A stretch of 64,000 bases of DNA from Cytophagales bacterium (GCA_013297755.1 JAAFIH010000007.1:62001-126000), one strand, 5' to 3'. Positions 18,637 through 28,721 are shown, counted from the stretch's first letter. Notes: generated by a model from the letters alone, not told the origin. Made by a program: numbers and translations.

Positions 18637-20028
18637 ATGGATAGATATGTAGACCTCATTCACCAAAACTATGAATTTCCTACTGTAGAGTTCAAAGAGT
18701 TGAAAAATGAACTCTATTTTCATGACATACCGCTCATGAAATTAATCAAAAAGTATGGTACTCCACTACGTCTTACCTATTTACCCAAAATTACCCAACA
18801 GATTCAAAAAGCAAGGCGACTTTTCAGAAACGCCATGAAAAAATACGATTTTGAAGGCGATTATACGTATTGCTATTGCACAAAATCATCGCACTTTTCG
18901 TTTATTGTAGAAGAAGCCCTCAAAAGTGATATTTATTTGGAAACTTCCTCTAGCAATGATATAGAAATAGTGAAATTGCTGGCTGCCAAAGGCAAAATGG
19001 ACGATGACATATATATATTATGTAATGGTTATAAACAAAAAAAATATACTGATTCTATTTTAGATTTGTTTAATAAAGGCTTCAAAAACATAGTTCCTAT
19101 TTTCGATAATATGAAAGAGGCCGATGCCTATGCCAACAAAACTGAAGCTGTAATGCAAATTGGAATTAGACTGGCTGCTGATGAGGAACCAAAATTTGAA
19201 TTTTACACCTCTCGTTTAGGAATAAGACCTAGTGAAGTAGTAAGTTTTTATAAAAATAAAATAGCAAAAACAAAGAATTTTAAATTAAAACTATTACATT
19301 TTTTTATCAATACTGGTATCAAAGACACACCTTATTATTGGAACGAATTTACAGAGTTTTTGCATCTTTATTGCGAACTAAAACAAATTTGCCCATCGCT
19401 CGATACTATTGATATTGGTGGTGGGTTTCCTATCAAAACCAACATCAATTTTGAGTACGATTACAAATATATGACCGAGCAAATTATTGAAAATATTGTC
19501 AATATTTGCAAAGAATACAATGTGCCACATCCAAATATTTTTACCGAGTTTGGAAGTTTTACTGTGGGCGAAAGTGGTGCTATCATTTATGAAGTAATTG
19601 ATTGCAAAGCCCAAAACGACAAAGAGTTGTGGTATATGATTGATAGCTCGTTTATGACAACCCTGCCAGATATTTGGGGTATGAAGCAAAGATTTATCAT
19701 GCTTGCCATTAATCATTGGCAAAAAGAATATAACAGAGTCAATTTGGGAGGAATCACTTGCGATAGTATGGATTATTATAATTCTGAGGCCGAAGGCCAA
19801 GACTTATTTTTGCCCGAATATGAAGAAAAAGAGCCATTATATGTTGGTTTTTTCCACACAGGGGCTTACCAAGAATCAGTAGGCGGCTATGGTGGCGTGC
19901 AACATTGCTTAGTACCTGCTCCAAAACATATTTTAGTAGACTTAGACGAGGACGACAATATCCAAACTAGGCTTTTTGCAGGCGAACAATCTACTGATAC
20001 TATGATGAAAATATTGGGATATAAGTAA
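18637..20028 (+). CDS. arginine decarboxylase, alanine-racemase (fold III) type
   Basis: A PLP enzyme of the fold type III decarboxylase family; by family resemblance to Bacteroidota SpeA-like proteins it makes agmatine from arginine, feeding polyamine synthesis. At 463 residues it is shorter than E. coli SpeA (about 630) but normal for this lineage. The PLP lysine is probably Lys83 in YCYCTKSSHFSF. DTIDIGGGFP and the late GAYQESVGGYGG are typical of the family. It has its own good promoter. Diaminopimelate or ornithine decarboxylase is less likely, given the overall pattern. Confidence 0.85.
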   Translation: MDRYVDLIHQNYEFPTVEFKELKNELYFHDIPLMKLIKKYGTPLRLTYLPKITQQIQKARRLFRNAMKKYDFEGDYTYCYCTKSSHFSFIVEEALKSDIYLETSSSNDIEIVKLLAAKGKMDDDIYILCNGYKQKKYTDSILDLFNKGFKNIVPIFDNMKEADAYANKTEAVMQIGIRLAADEEPKFEFYTSRLGIRPSEVVSFYKNKIAKTKNFKLKLLHFFINTGIKDTPYYWNEFTEFLHLYCELKQICPSLDTIDIGGGFPIKTNINFEYDYKYMTEQIIENIVNICKEYNVPHPNIFTEFGSFTVGESGAIIYEVIDCKAQNDKELWYMIDSSFMTTLPDIWGMKQRFIMLAINHWQKEYNRVNLGGITCDSMDYYNSEAEGQDLFLPEYEEKEPLYVGFFHTGAYQESVGGYGGVQHCLVPAPKHILVDLDEDDNIQTRLFAGEQSTDTMMKILGYK

Positions 20029-20051
20029 TAATATTGCTTATTTTAATTGTA

Positions 20052-20150
20052 ATGACTCAATCCCTTAATTTAAGAATTAGATTCTCTCTACTTTGGAGAA
20101 AGACAAAGATAGAAGTAATATAAAATGATTAACGAAATGATATTGCGTTA
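20052..20150. repeat. degenerate family B palindromic element
   Basis: The interior (ACTTTGGAGAAAGACAAAGATAG and the TTAAGAAT before it) matches the interiors of the elements at 39255-39343 and 59881-59969. The terminal repeats have decayed. The edges are approximate. Confidence 0.55.
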
Positions 20151-20194
20151 TAATTTCTAAATCTTACTATATTTAATGCTTTAATTGTTTTTTT

Positions 20195-20734
20195 ATGCCA
20201 TTAAAAATAGTGTTATTTGGGCCAGAAAGCACTGGCAAAACTACACTTTGTATGCAACTAGCTGAGCATTTTGACACAAAATGGTTGCCTGAATATGCAC
20301 GTATATATCTAGAACACAAATGGAATACAGGTAATATTTCGGACGAAATATGCCCAGAATCTGACCTCAAGCCCATTGTTGAAGGACAATTAAAGCAAGA
20401 AAAAAATATTGAAAGTAATTCTAAATTTGTGTTTTTAGATACAAATCCACTCGAAACATTGGTTTATGCCAAATATTATTTTGGAAAAACATATCCTTGG
20501 CTCGAAAAAATAGTACAACAACATAATTACGATTTTTATTTACTTACCGATATTTCTGTGGCCTGGCAACCAGATATTTTGAGAGATAGACCCAAAAACA
20601 GAACAGAAATATTCGATCTTTTTTTAAAAGAATTGCAATCTAGACAATTGCCATTTGGGATAGTTTCTGGAATCGAAAACGAAAGATTCATTAATGCTTT
20701 AGCATTGATAAACAAGCAATTTGGGAATATTTAA
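20195..20734 (+). CDS. NadR-like nucleoside kinase / P-loop ATPase
   Basis: A 179-residue protein with an N-terminal P-loop, GPESTGKTT (9-17), then WLPEYAR and a DxNPLET segment. These are features of the NadR C-terminal ribosylnicotinamide kinase domain (AAA_28). The likely role is phosphorylation of nicotinamide riboside in NAD salvage. The adenylyltransferase domain found in fused NadR proteins is absent; in Bacteroidota the kinase is often a separate protein. It stands alone between two repeat elements. Confidence 0.8.
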   Translation: MPLKIVLFGPESTGKTTLCMQLAEHFDTKWLPEYARIYLEHKWNTGNISDEICPESDLKPIVEGQLKQEKNIESNSKFVFLDTNPLETLVYAKYYFGKTYPWLEKIVQQHNYDFYLLTDISVAWQPDILRDRPKNRTEIFDLFLKELQSRQLPFGIVSGIENERFINALALINKQFGNI

Positions 20735-20760
20735 CTTTGAAAGTTCTTACTAAAATTAAA

Positions 20761-20955
20761 GGCAAATTCATTTAAGATATTTTTTTTCAATAAAATTACC
20801 TTTTATTTTAATAACCCCACACCCCACCCAAAATCCAATTTCTGTTTGATCCACAGAATCCAAAGGGAGGGACTTTAGATTAAACTATTAAAAAAACATA
20901 CTTTCTTAGTAATATTTTATTTTTTAATTAAATAATATTTTTAAATGCGTTTGCC
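20761..20955. repeat. family C palindromic element
   Basis: Ends GGCAAATTCATTTAA (20761) and TTAAATGCGTTTGCC (to 20955) are imperfect inverted repeats shared with 31072-31209 and 53356-53538. The interior carries ACCCCACCC, AATTTCTGTT and CCACAGAATCC, a cassette also found in family A copies. It has no coding capacity, so it is MITE-like. Confidence 0.75.
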
Positions 20956-21231
20956 ATGACTAAGAATCCATTATAAATAAATATTTTTAAATTTTTATTA
21001 AAGTTTCTAATGTTATGATTTATAAACTTAGTTTCAATTTTATTTATTATCCCAAAATCGAATTTATATGTTGGATTTAAGATGCTAAATGTTTAATTTA
21101 TTAAGCATATTTTTTTACGAAAATTTTAGTTTTAATTTATTTTTTAATAAAAAAAACTTTTTATGATTTTTTTTGTAATTTTGCAAACTAATGTGATTTG
21201 AGAATCGTAGTAATATACGAAAAAACAATTT

Positions 21232-21589
21232 GGGGCCGACCGGTATTGACGGTTTGAGTGATTGTATGTATAAGCATGTCGGGAGTGATTTATCTCCTGT
21301 CAAAAATGAATCAAAACATTAGCTGGCGAAGAATCTTTTGCCCTTGCTGCTTAATCGGAGATTAAGTAATCGCATGTGTCTCTCCACACTATTTCCTGAT
21401 GTGTGGGTCGGAGGCATCGTAAATCAGGAATGCTCTTGTGGATGTTATTAAAACAAGCTAAGATAAATAAATAAGCTACACATTGGTCGTTTCCAACCTG
21501 TATGTAGACGAAAATTAACGTGAAACTAAACATGTAGAAGGCATATCGGTTGCCTTGTCCGGACCAGGGTTCGAATCCCTGCGGCTCCA
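21232..21589 (+). ncRNA. ssrA: transfer-messenger RNA (tmRNA)
   Basis: tmRNA rescues stalled ribosomes and adds a degradation tag. The 5' end GGGGCCGACCGGTATTGACG and the 3' end GTTCGAATCCCTGCGGCTCCA form the tRNA-like part with a paired acceptor stem. The tag frame runs from GCT/GGC at 21322/21325 to TAA at 21352-21354 and reads (A)GEESFALAA, ending in the usual ALAA. The CCA end is not encoded. A bidirectional hairpin follows. Confidence 0.96.
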
Positions 21590-21610
21590 CAATTCATTCC
21601 CCAAAAAAAC

Positions 21611-21647
21611 AAAAAATGGTTGTAAATGTATTTTTACAACCATTTTT
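21611..21647. terminator. bidirectional terminator between ssrA and the E1 gene
   Basis: The inverted repeat AATGGTTGTAAA/TTTACAACCATT, flanked by A and T runs, lies between the convergent tmRNA and keto-acid dehydrogenase genes. It ends just at the stop of the latter. Confidence 0.8.
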
Positions 21648-24065
21648 TTATTCATAAATCTTAGGAAATTCCTCTGGATTGGTTTCGTGCATGATATGGT
21701 ATGCTGCATCAAATATATCTTCAGCATTGGGTTTAGAAAAATAATCTCCATCTGATGAGTACGCTGGGCGATGTTCTTTGGCTGTAATAGTTATCGGTTT
21801 TGCATCTAAATAGGTGTAAGCACCTTGTTTTTCTAGCACTTGTTGCATCATATAAGCAGTGGCACCACCAGGCACATCTTCGTCAGCAAATATTACTCTG
21901 TTGGTTTTTTGGATAGACTTTAAGATTGTCGCATCCAAATCAAAAGGCATAAGAGATTGCACATCTATGACCTCGCAAGAGATTCCCAACGGCAATAATT
22001 GCTGGGCGGCATCTAACACAATGGCACACATGGCGCCATAAGTAACAATGGTAATATCTGAGCCATCTTGTAAAATTTCGCACTGGCCAAGTGGTAGTAA
22101 TATTTCGCCAATGTTGCGTGGCATTTTTTCTTTTTTGCGATAGGCATTGAGTGTTTCTATCACTATTGCTGGGTTATCAGATTGCAAAAGTGTGTTATAA
22201 AAACCAGTAGCTTGCGTAAAATTACGTGGTACAAGCAAGTAAATACCTCTTGTAATAGCCAAAATCATAGCAATTGGTGAGCCAGAATGCCATACACCCT
22301 CGAGCCTGTGGCCTCGTGTACGAATAATCAAAGGGGCTTTGTGGCCACCCTTGGAGCGATAATGAATAGAAGCCAAATCATCGGCAATGGGTTCGAGCCC
22401 ATAAATGAGGTAATCTAAATATTGAATTTCGCAGATAGGTTTCAGGCCACGCTGTGCACATCCTATACCTTGACCAATGATAGTTTTTTCTCTGATTCCA
22501 GTATCAGTCAGTCGCCATTCGCCATATTTTTCTTGCAATCCTGCCAATCCTTGATTGACATCTCCAATTTTTCCTACATCTTCGCCTAGTGCAAATATGC
22601 GTGCATCACGAGCAAATGCTGCATCAAAACAGGCATTTATTACTTCTCTACCATCTACTAAAGGTGCATTATCATCGTATTGTGGCAAAATTTGTTTTAC
22701 CAATAAAGGCGAAAATTCGCTTTCTGAGTAGGTATGTGAGTTGTATCGTTCCTTATTTTCCTCTCCTGTTCTATCAATCCATTGTATCAGTTGTCGTTTT
22801 TCGATATTGTTGTTTTCATATCGCAATATGCGTAAGGCTTTTTTTACGGCTATCACTGCATCCATACGAATAGGATTCAATGTTTTTCGTAAAGTTTCTT
22901 TTATGCCAAGCAAAGATTCTTTATGAGCAGGAATGGCAGTGGCTACATTTTCTAAGCAAACTAAGGCAGCATCAAAATCTGATTTCATGGATGCGTTGAA
23001 CTCGTCCCAAGCCTCGTCTCGGGCTTTTTTTACATCATATTTTGATTTTGTTTCTATGTCTTCAAGTTCTTTTTCGGTGGCTATGTTTTGTTTCAAAATC
23101 CAAGATTTGAATTTTTTGATACAATCATTTTCGGCCTCCCAAGCCAGCCTTTCTTTGGTTTTGTATCGTTCGTGCGAGCCAGATGTGCTGTGTCCTTGCG
23201 GCTGAGTGAGTTCGTCTACGTGTACCAATACAGGCACATGTTCGTCTCTACATACAGAAGCTGCATAACGATAAGCCCCACATAAATTGACATAATCCCA
23301 GCCTTTTACTTTCAAAATTTCTATGCCTTTTTCGTTTTCGGTTCGTTGAAAGCCCTCTAGAGCCTTAGAAATCTCTTCTTTGGTGGTGGCTTTGCTTCGT
23401 GGGGTTGATATTGCATAACCATCGTCCCAAACCGAAATCAACATGGGTACTTGTAGCACCCCAGCTGCATTGATGGCTTCGTAAAAAATACCTTCGGCAC
23501 AAGAGCCATCGCCAATGGTGCCTATGGCAATTTCGTTGCCATTGTTCGAAAAATTTTTGCTATATGGTTTTAGTTGTTTGTTTTCTCTATATAATTTTGA
23601 GGCGTAAGCGAAACCCAAAAGCCTAGTCATTTGGATAGAGGTAGAACTCATATCAGTGGCAGAGTTTTTTATTTCCAACAGATTGAGCCAGTCTCCGTTG
23701 GCATCGAGGCTGCGTGAGCCATAGTGTACATTCATCAATCTGCCGCCCGTTTGGGGTTCGGCTTCTAGGCAAGTGTGGGCATATAGTTGGGCAAAAAATT
23801 GTTTTAAATTGGTGTTGCCAATGGCAAACATCAAGGTTTGGTCTCTATAATAGCCAGATCGCCAATCGCCTTTTTTGAAAACTTTGGATAAAGCCACCTG
23901 GGCTACTTCTTTGCCATCGCCAAAAATACCAAATTTGGCTTTGCCCATAAATACCTCTCTACGCCCCATCAAACTGGCTTGTCTACTTTCATAACAGATT
24001 TTGTAATCGGTCAGGATAGTGGCTTTGTCGAGTTTGGTGTCTGATATAGATGTTTTTTCGTTCAT
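21648..24065 (-). CDS. 2-oxo acid dehydrogenase E1, fused alpha and beta subunits
   Basis: An 805-residue fusion of the E1 alpha (about 1-380) and E1 beta (about 470-805) subunits of a thiamine-diphosphate-dependent 2-oxo acid dehydrogenase. The ThDP/Mg site is GDGS (185-188) through DDGYAIS (214-220). The beta half has LGEDVGKIGDV, FADEDVPGGA and the final transketolase C-terminal domain. It decarboxylates a 2-oxo acid and passes the acyl group to lipoyl-E2. The substrate is branched-chain 2-oxo acid or pyruvate; the sequence alone does not decide. Such fusions are common in Bacteroidota. No E2 or E3 gene is adjacent. Confidence 0.9.
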   Translation of the reverse strand: MNEKTSISDTKLDKATILTDYKICYESRQASLMGRREVFMGKAKFGIFGDGKEVAQVALSKVFKKGDWRSGYYRDQTLMFAIGNTNLKQFFAQLYAHTCLEAEPQTGGRLMNVHYGSRSLDANGDWLNLLEIKNSATDMSSTSIQMTRLLGFAYASKLYRENKQLKPYSKNFSNNGNEIAIGTIGDGSCAEGIFYEAINAAGVLQVPMLISVWDDGYAISTPRSKATTKEEISKALEGFQRTENEKGIEILKVKGWDYVNLCGAYRYAASVCRDEHVPVLVHVDELTQPQGHSTSGSHERYKTKERLAWEAENDCIKKFKSWILKQNIATEKELEDIETKSKYDVKKARDEAWDEFNASMKSDFDAALVCLENVATAIPAHKESLLGIKETLRKTLNPIRMDAVIAVKKALRILRYENNNIEKRQLIQWIDRTGEENKERYNSHTYSESEFSPLLVKQILPQYDDNAPLVDGREVINACFDAAFARDARIFALGEDVGKIGDVNQGLAGLQEKYGEWRLTDTGIREKTIIGQGIGCAQRGLKPICEIQYLDYLIYGLEPIADDLASIHYRSKGGHKAPLIIRTRGHRLEGVWHSGSPIAMILAITRGIYLLVPRNFTQATGFYNTLLQSDNPAIVIETLNAYRKKEKMPRNIGEILLPLGQCEILQDGSDITIVTYGAMCAIVLDAAQQLLPLGISCEVIDVQSLMPFDLDATILKSIQKTNRVIFADEDVPGGATAYMMQQVLEKQGAYTYLDAKPITITAKEHRPAYSSDGDYFSKPNAEDIFDAAYHIMHETNPEEFPKIYE

Positions 24066-24587
24066 TGCTAAGCTATTATGCTTTCCAAATTTTGGGTATT
24101 AAGTTTCCTTATTCAAATATACAAACATTTATTCATGTTCAAATAAATAATAAAATTACTTTTACTAATTTTATACACTTACACTGATATTCAGGTATTT
24201 AGTTAGGAAAATGGTTAGGAAAAGAATAAAAAAGGCTCTATTTTTTTTAAAGCCCCAAGCCTATTTTGAATCGAAGCCATAGAATCCAAAAGGGTGGGGC
24301 ATTTGGTACAGCTATTTCATAAAAGATTATTATTAAAGTAAGATTCTTGTTTTTTAAAAATAAGAATCTTAAATATATTTGCCTTTGTATTAAGTTTCTT
24401 TATTAAAATATATAGTTTTTTTGATACAAATAGAAATTTATAATAGATATTTTATTAAGTAGGCAAATGTATATTATTTACAGGACTAAAGTTTAAATTT
24501 TTAAAAAAATCTTATTGAAAGTACAAAATTCTAGTCTCTTATTAAAGCCTTGATTTTACAAATTAATACTTACTGTTTGTTCTTTGT
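24066..24587. other. intergenic region with a decayed palindromic element
   Basis: 520 bases with no gene. Around 24220-24390 lie GCCATAGAATCCAAAAGGGTGGGG and a terminal ATATTTGCC, a degenerate match to family C elements. A hairpin AAGATTCTT...AAGAATCTT is at about 24340-24372. The rest is AT-rich. Confidence 0.5.
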
Positions 24588-25069
24588 CTATCCTAAGTTT
24601 AGTAATCCAAATGTTTCGTTGTAAGGTATATTCAAGTCAATGAATTGGAACTTTGGATTTGTTTGTTGTCTCAAAAGGTTATATATTTTTAAACTTTCTG
24701 TATCTGAAGAAAGGTAAAATTGAATAGATTTTTCACAATCAGCTTGTGCAAATAATTTTGTATCGTTTGGAATTATATTTCTTTCATTAAGTTTGAGTTT
24801 TGCTTTATTTTGAAACACAATTTTAGCAAATTCTGCAGTTCTTTTTGAATGGTCGAGATTGAAAGGAACTATTTGCAAGTTTTTCAAAGGCAGTTCGTGA
24901 ATGTCTCCCCCTACACAATATTCTGCAATAGCTATTGTGCTTATTGCTAATTCAAAACCGTTTTCTGCAAAGTACTTAAAATACTCTTTTGCGTTTAAAT
25001 GCAAATTACTTGTTTTATCTAACAAGCGAATAAAAAACTTGTGCCAAGAAATATTGTTTTATGTGTCAT
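24588..25069 (-). pseudogene. PIN-domain nuclease, frameshifted and missing a catalytic Asp
   Basis: The expected start is ATG 25069-25067, overlapping the upstream 266-residue gene by 11 bases. It reads MTHKTIFLGTSFLFAC and then stops. One extra T would join it to LDKTSNLHLNAKEYF and the rest of a PIN domain, which includes ISTIAIAEY and IPNDTKLFAQAD. PIN nucleases normally begin IFLDTSFL; here the first metal-binding Asp codon is GGC (Gly). The gene therefore has two independent defects. The longest uninterrupted part is 24588-25025 from a TTG. It was probably the toxin or nuclease partner of the gene at 25059-25859. Confidence 0.7.
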
Positions 25070-25859
25070 AACTTCCTCTAATTTCTTTTAACCAAGAATC
25101 TTTATTCTCAACTATAGACCAAGAATTTTTAGTAGCTTTTTCAATAAGCATGTTTAAGTAATTTTCGTCATATTTTGGTTGATAATCTATAAGCTGTACA
25201 AATTTTAATGAAGCTAGATCAATTTCTCCTGTTTCGGAATGTTGTTTTCCTAGTGCTCTTAATCCCAGTGTTTTATAAAGTAAGTTTTCTTTATACTCTT
25301 CTAAAAAACTAATGGGAGTTTGAACTCTAACATTGCCAAAATCTTCTGTAAAAATGTGAATATTTGCCTTGTCCTTTCCTCCTGCATTTGTTACTTTTCC
25401 ATAAAAATAAAATTCAGCATCAACCCAAACAGCTTCTGTTCGTTTATAATTTGTTGTTCTATCCAGTTTTACTTCATTAGAGTTGCCAAGTGAAGTTTTG
25501 ATAATAAAAACATAATCATTTTTTGATGCAATGTCTTGTAAACTTTCAAACGCCTTGGCTGTTGAAAGATCTAAAAAATCAATAGTTTGATTTTGGTTAA
25601 TTTGTCCAATTATTGCATTAAAACCAATAATATATTGCATAGGTGTTTTGAATACATGTCTTACAGAGCCTTTTTCAAGGCTATAAGTAATAATTGGTCT
25701 TGATTTTTTATTATCTATATTTAGTAAGTTTTCTGTATTTTCTAGGATAGAAATAATCTCACGAATATCATAATTGTCGGGGTTGAGTTCAAGATTACCC
25801 TTTGAACCATTAATTTTTATCTCTATGTAACCTACTGTGTCCATAATACAAATAAACAA
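25059..25859 (-). CDS. hypothetical partner of a PIN-domain protein
   Basis: A 266-residue soluble-looking protein that I do not recognise. The likely start is the Met at residue 6 (MDTVGYIEIKINGSKG), since the first residues, MFICI, add nothing. The region 145-190 (AVWVDAEFYFYGKVTNAGGK, then ANIHIFTEDFGNVRV) looks beta-rich. The 3' end overlaps the PIN pseudogene by 11 bases, so the two formed an operon, possibly a toxin-antitoxin or defence pair. The frame is intact although its partner is broken. Confidence 0.65.
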   Translation of the reverse strand: MFICIMDTVGYIEIKINGSKGNLELNPDNYDIREIISILENTENLLNIDNKKSRPIITYSLEKGSVRHVFKTPMQYIIGFNAIIGQINQNQTIDFLDLSTAKAFESLQDIASKNDYVFIIKTSLGNSNEVKLDRTTNYKRTEAVWVDAEFYFYGKVTNAGGKDKANIHIFTEDFGNVRVQTPISFLEEYKENLLYKTLGLRALGKQHSETGEIDLASLKFVQLIDYQPKYDENYLNMLIEKATKNSWSIVENKDSWLKEIRGSYDT

Positions 25860-26092
25860 ATTATTTTTTAAAATGTTACTTCTGTTTTGTAAAATATTAA
25901 ATTTTAAGGCTAGATTTTTGAAATTAAAGTTAAAATATCAACATTTATTCATTAACATTGATAATCAAGCAATTAGAATTTAATAAGAGAAAAATATGAT
26001 TTTTTGAAAATGATTGATTAGTGTGGTTTGAAAAAATAGTTTAGCAAATTGCAGAATTTGTTTCAGTAGGTGTATTCCAAAATATACATCCA
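25860..26092. other. AT-rich intergenic region
   Basis: No gene or clear repeat. It should contain the promoter of the 266-residue gene. It ends at the terminator at 26093. Confidence 0.5.
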
Positions 26093-26128
26093 AAAAAAAG
26101 CCCTACAAAAACTTGTAGGGCTTTTTTT
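26093..26128. terminator. Rho-independent terminator of the type IX-secreted protein gene
   Basis: Perfect 16-base arms (AAAAAAAGCCCTACAA) around the loop AAAC, with A and T runs on both sides. It works in either direction; its position fits the minus-strand gene ending at 26186. Confidence 0.88.
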
Positions 26129-26185
26129 AAATATGATTTATTTATCTTGTTATTAAACTGATAAATAAGTATAATTGATTTTAGA

Positions 26186-28651
26186 CTAGTTTTTAACTAC
26201 AGTTTTGCGAACTACACCATCAGCAGTTGTTACTTCTAAGATATATAAACCAGAAGACAAACCACCCAAAGAAATAGAAGAAGCAGTAGAAGTAGCTACC
26301 AAAGTACCAGTTGTGCTGTATACTTTAAGACCAACCACAGCTGCACTAGCAGTAACCGAAACCACATCAGATGTAGGGTTTGGAGAAACTACTACTGAAG
26401 AAGCAACAGCAGAAGAAGCATTGATACCAGTTGAAGTACCAGCAACAGTTGATACTGGCAATAAAGTAACTGTACCATCTGCTTGAACTGCTATTAAACC
26501 AAATGCTAAACCAGCAGCTGTGTTTCCAAAGCTACCACTTGCTAATACTGCAATTGACTGACCTGCAAATAAATTTAAAGGTGCATCAAAAGAAGCAACA
26601 GTTGCTCCAGTAGAGCTTCCAGCTTTTATATCTAGTATATAACCAGTAGATTGTACACTAACGTCATTTGCTACTTGTGTATAAGAAAAATCACTTACAA
26701 GAGTGGCTACACCTCTAGCTACCACACCCACTTTTGGAGCGTTAGGAGAAGAGTGATAAATATCTAAATTAGTTTTACCTGTCATTGTTGTAAGCATTAC
26801 ATCGTCAGCTACTAAATCTAAAGCAGAACCAAAAGTAGTATTTACAAAACCTGTAGCTATAACTCTGTAGTTCATTCCATAACCAAGATTTAAAACTCTA
26901 GTTAATACAACAGCGTTGTTGCTGCTCAAAGAAAGTTGTACAGTAGTAGGCATTGTAGTAGGTACAGTTAAGAAAGCAGATGCTTTGCGGAAAGTAACAT
27001 TACTTGCAACTGTAGTTCCGTTTACCCAAACATTAACTGCTGGTGCATCAGGGCTATTGTGAATTACTTGAACTTTTGCTGGAGTAGCTGGTACAGGTAT
27101 TAAAATTTTGCTTGTAACAGTACTACCAAACATAGAGCCTATAACAGTAACTACACCAGATTGAGTACCATTAGGATCTTCATATTGTAAAAGAACTGAA
27201 TTAGAAGTTGAGGAAGAAATAACAACCATACCTGCAGCATTTGCTGGATTCATTACTTGCCAGCTAATCTCTTCAATCACATTTTTGTCAAAGTTACCTG
27301 CTTTTACAGTCATTTGAGAACCAAAAGATTGTACTAATCCACCCATAGTTTCTAGTGAAAACATTGAAGGAACATTAAAACCTACATTGATAGAATGAAT
27401 AGCCAAGTTTCCATTAAAATTGCTTGTTCCCATACTAATTGCACCTAAAACAGTGGTCATAGAAGTTGGCAGAGTTACTAATTTACGTACACCACCTGCA
27501 ATAGTAGTTTCAAAAGCAGTTCCATTTGTACCTGTTGAACCCACTTCATTAATGGCAAACTCTTTTGTATTATTATTGTCATGTAAGTAAAATTTAATTG
27601 GCATTGGTAAAGAAGAAAGATTACTTACTTCTACCATGGCTGTTTGATTTGATGAAAGATTAATTCCACAATCATCTTTAGCAAAATTGAAAGATAAACG
27701 AGTAGTTCCATCAACCCAACTTGGTTGGAAATCATCTGGGAAACCCAAACCTAAAGTGGTTGCAGTTACAAATATACCATTTTCTGTAGAACCAGTTAGT
27801 AAGCCAGCAACTGTTTTATTGGTAAGAGTATATGGCAAATTTGCTGATACAAACCATCCATTATCATTTCCTAACAAGTCTTTTGGTATAACACCAAACT
27901 CTTTTGACCTAACATTATAAGTAGGAGCTAATCTGCCATCATTTCCATCCCATTGTCCAGGAAATGTTTCTCTGTAACCTGTTTGACCTGTTACAGTAAA
28001 AGTAACAATGTTTGAAGTCAAACTTGGGTTTCCAATTTGAAGAACCTCTAAAAAAATGTTTGCAGTTCCATTATTTTTTGCTTTTAATAAACCATTATCA
28101 GAATTCGTAGACAATAAAGTGCACTTAGCTGAGCTTCTTACAAATAAGCCAGGTTTAGTAGCATTAGATGGTTCATATCTGAAAGTAACTGTTTCTTGTC
28201 CTAGAAGAGTAGAAATAGAACCACTACCCGCTATAGTTGCACCAGTAACACGAACAAAGCCAGAAACAGTAACTAAAGCTGTATTAGAACGAATACTAGG
28301 ATTGGCTTTAGAGAAAGCTGTAATTGTGTAAACTCCATCTGCTCCAAATTGAAATTGTTTAAAGCCTTGAGCTACTCCTGCAGTTGTAGGTAAAATCTCC
28401 CAACTATACTTTACATCTAAACCTGCCCATCCTTCTTTTGTATTATTATTGTCTAATAAATAAGGCTTAGCGTTTCCACTAGCATTACTATTTGCTTCAG
28501 GAGTACCAGTACCAGTAACTGTAGCTATAAAGCCATCATTTTCGCTTGTAAGCACAACAGAAGAAGGTATGTTTATCCCCAGAGTGCTTATCTGCCCATT
28601 TGCCGCAAAGGCCGCACAGGCCACTGCAATTGTTGTAATTAATTTACGCAT
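26186..28651 (-). CDS. secreted protein with two DUF4397 repeats and a type IX sorting domain
   Basis: An 821-residue secreted protein. Residues 1-20 form a Sec signal peptide ending FAANGQ. Ig-like/cadherin-like segments follow (about 20-220), then a middle domain. Two DUF4397-type repeats are marked by VIHNSPDAPAVNVWVNG and IYHSSPNAPKVGVVARG. The last 70 or so residues, with VVSPNPTSD, GLKVYSTTG and LSSGLYILEV, are a type A C-terminal sorting domain. That domain directs export through the type IX system and surface attachment. Function is unknown; adhesion or envelope structure are possible. It is monocistronic, with its own promoter and terminator. Confidence 0.9.
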   Translation of the reverse strand: MRKLITTIAVACAAFAANGQISTLGINIPSSVVLTSENDGFIATVTGTGTPEANSNASGNAKPYLLDNNNTKEGWAGLDVKYSWEILPTTAGVAQGFKQFQFGADGVYTITAFSKANPSIRSNTALVTVSGFVRVTGATIAGSGSISTLLGQETVTFRYEPSNATKPGLFVRSSAKCTLLSTNSDNGLLKAKNNGTANIFLEVLQIGNPSLTSNIVTFTVTGQTGYRETFPGQWDGNDGRLAPTYNVRSKEFGVIPKDLLGNDNGWFVSANLPYTLTNKTVAGLLTGSTENGIFVTATTLGLGFPDDFQPSWVDGTTRLSFNFAKDDCGINLSSNQTAMVEVSNLSSLPMPIKFYLHDNNNTKEFAINEVGSTGTNGTAFETTIAGGVRKLVTLPTSMTTVLGAISMGTSNFNGNLAIHSINVGFNVPSMFSLETMGGLVQSFGSQMTVKAGNFDKNVIEEISWQVMNPANAAGMVVISSSTSNSVLLQYEDPNGTQSGVVTVIGSMFGSTVTSKILIPVPATPAKVQVIHNSPDAPAVNVWVNGTTVASNVTFRKASAFLTVPTTMPTTVQLSLSSNNAVVLTRVLNLGYGMNYRVIATGFVNTTFGSALDLVADDVMLTTMTGKTNLDIYHSSPNAPKVGVVARGVATLVSDFSYTQVANDVSVQSTGYILDIKAGSSTGATVASFDAPLNLFAGQSIAVLASGSFGNTAAGLAFGLIAVQADGTVTLLPVSTVAGTSTGINASSAVASSVVVSPNPTSDVVSVTASAAVVGLKVYSTTGTLVATSTASSISLGGLSSGLYILEVTTADGVVRKTVVKN

Positions 28652-28690
28652 TGTTTTATTGTTTAAGTTAAATTATTGTTAAAACTGTTG

Positions 28691-28721
28691 CAATAATAGA
28701 TATAAAAAATTTACTATGCAA
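28691..28721 (-). promoter_or_regulatory. candidate promoter of the type IX-secreted protein gene
   Basis: Read on the minus strand, TTG is followed by 20 bases and TATTATTG, one mismatch from TAnnTTTG. It lies about 40 bases before the ATG. Confidence 0.45.

Noticed and set aside
21351-21755. Open frames on both strands across 21351-21755
   Set aside because: They overlap the tmRNA 3' end, the terminator and the end of the E1 gene, and resemble nothing.
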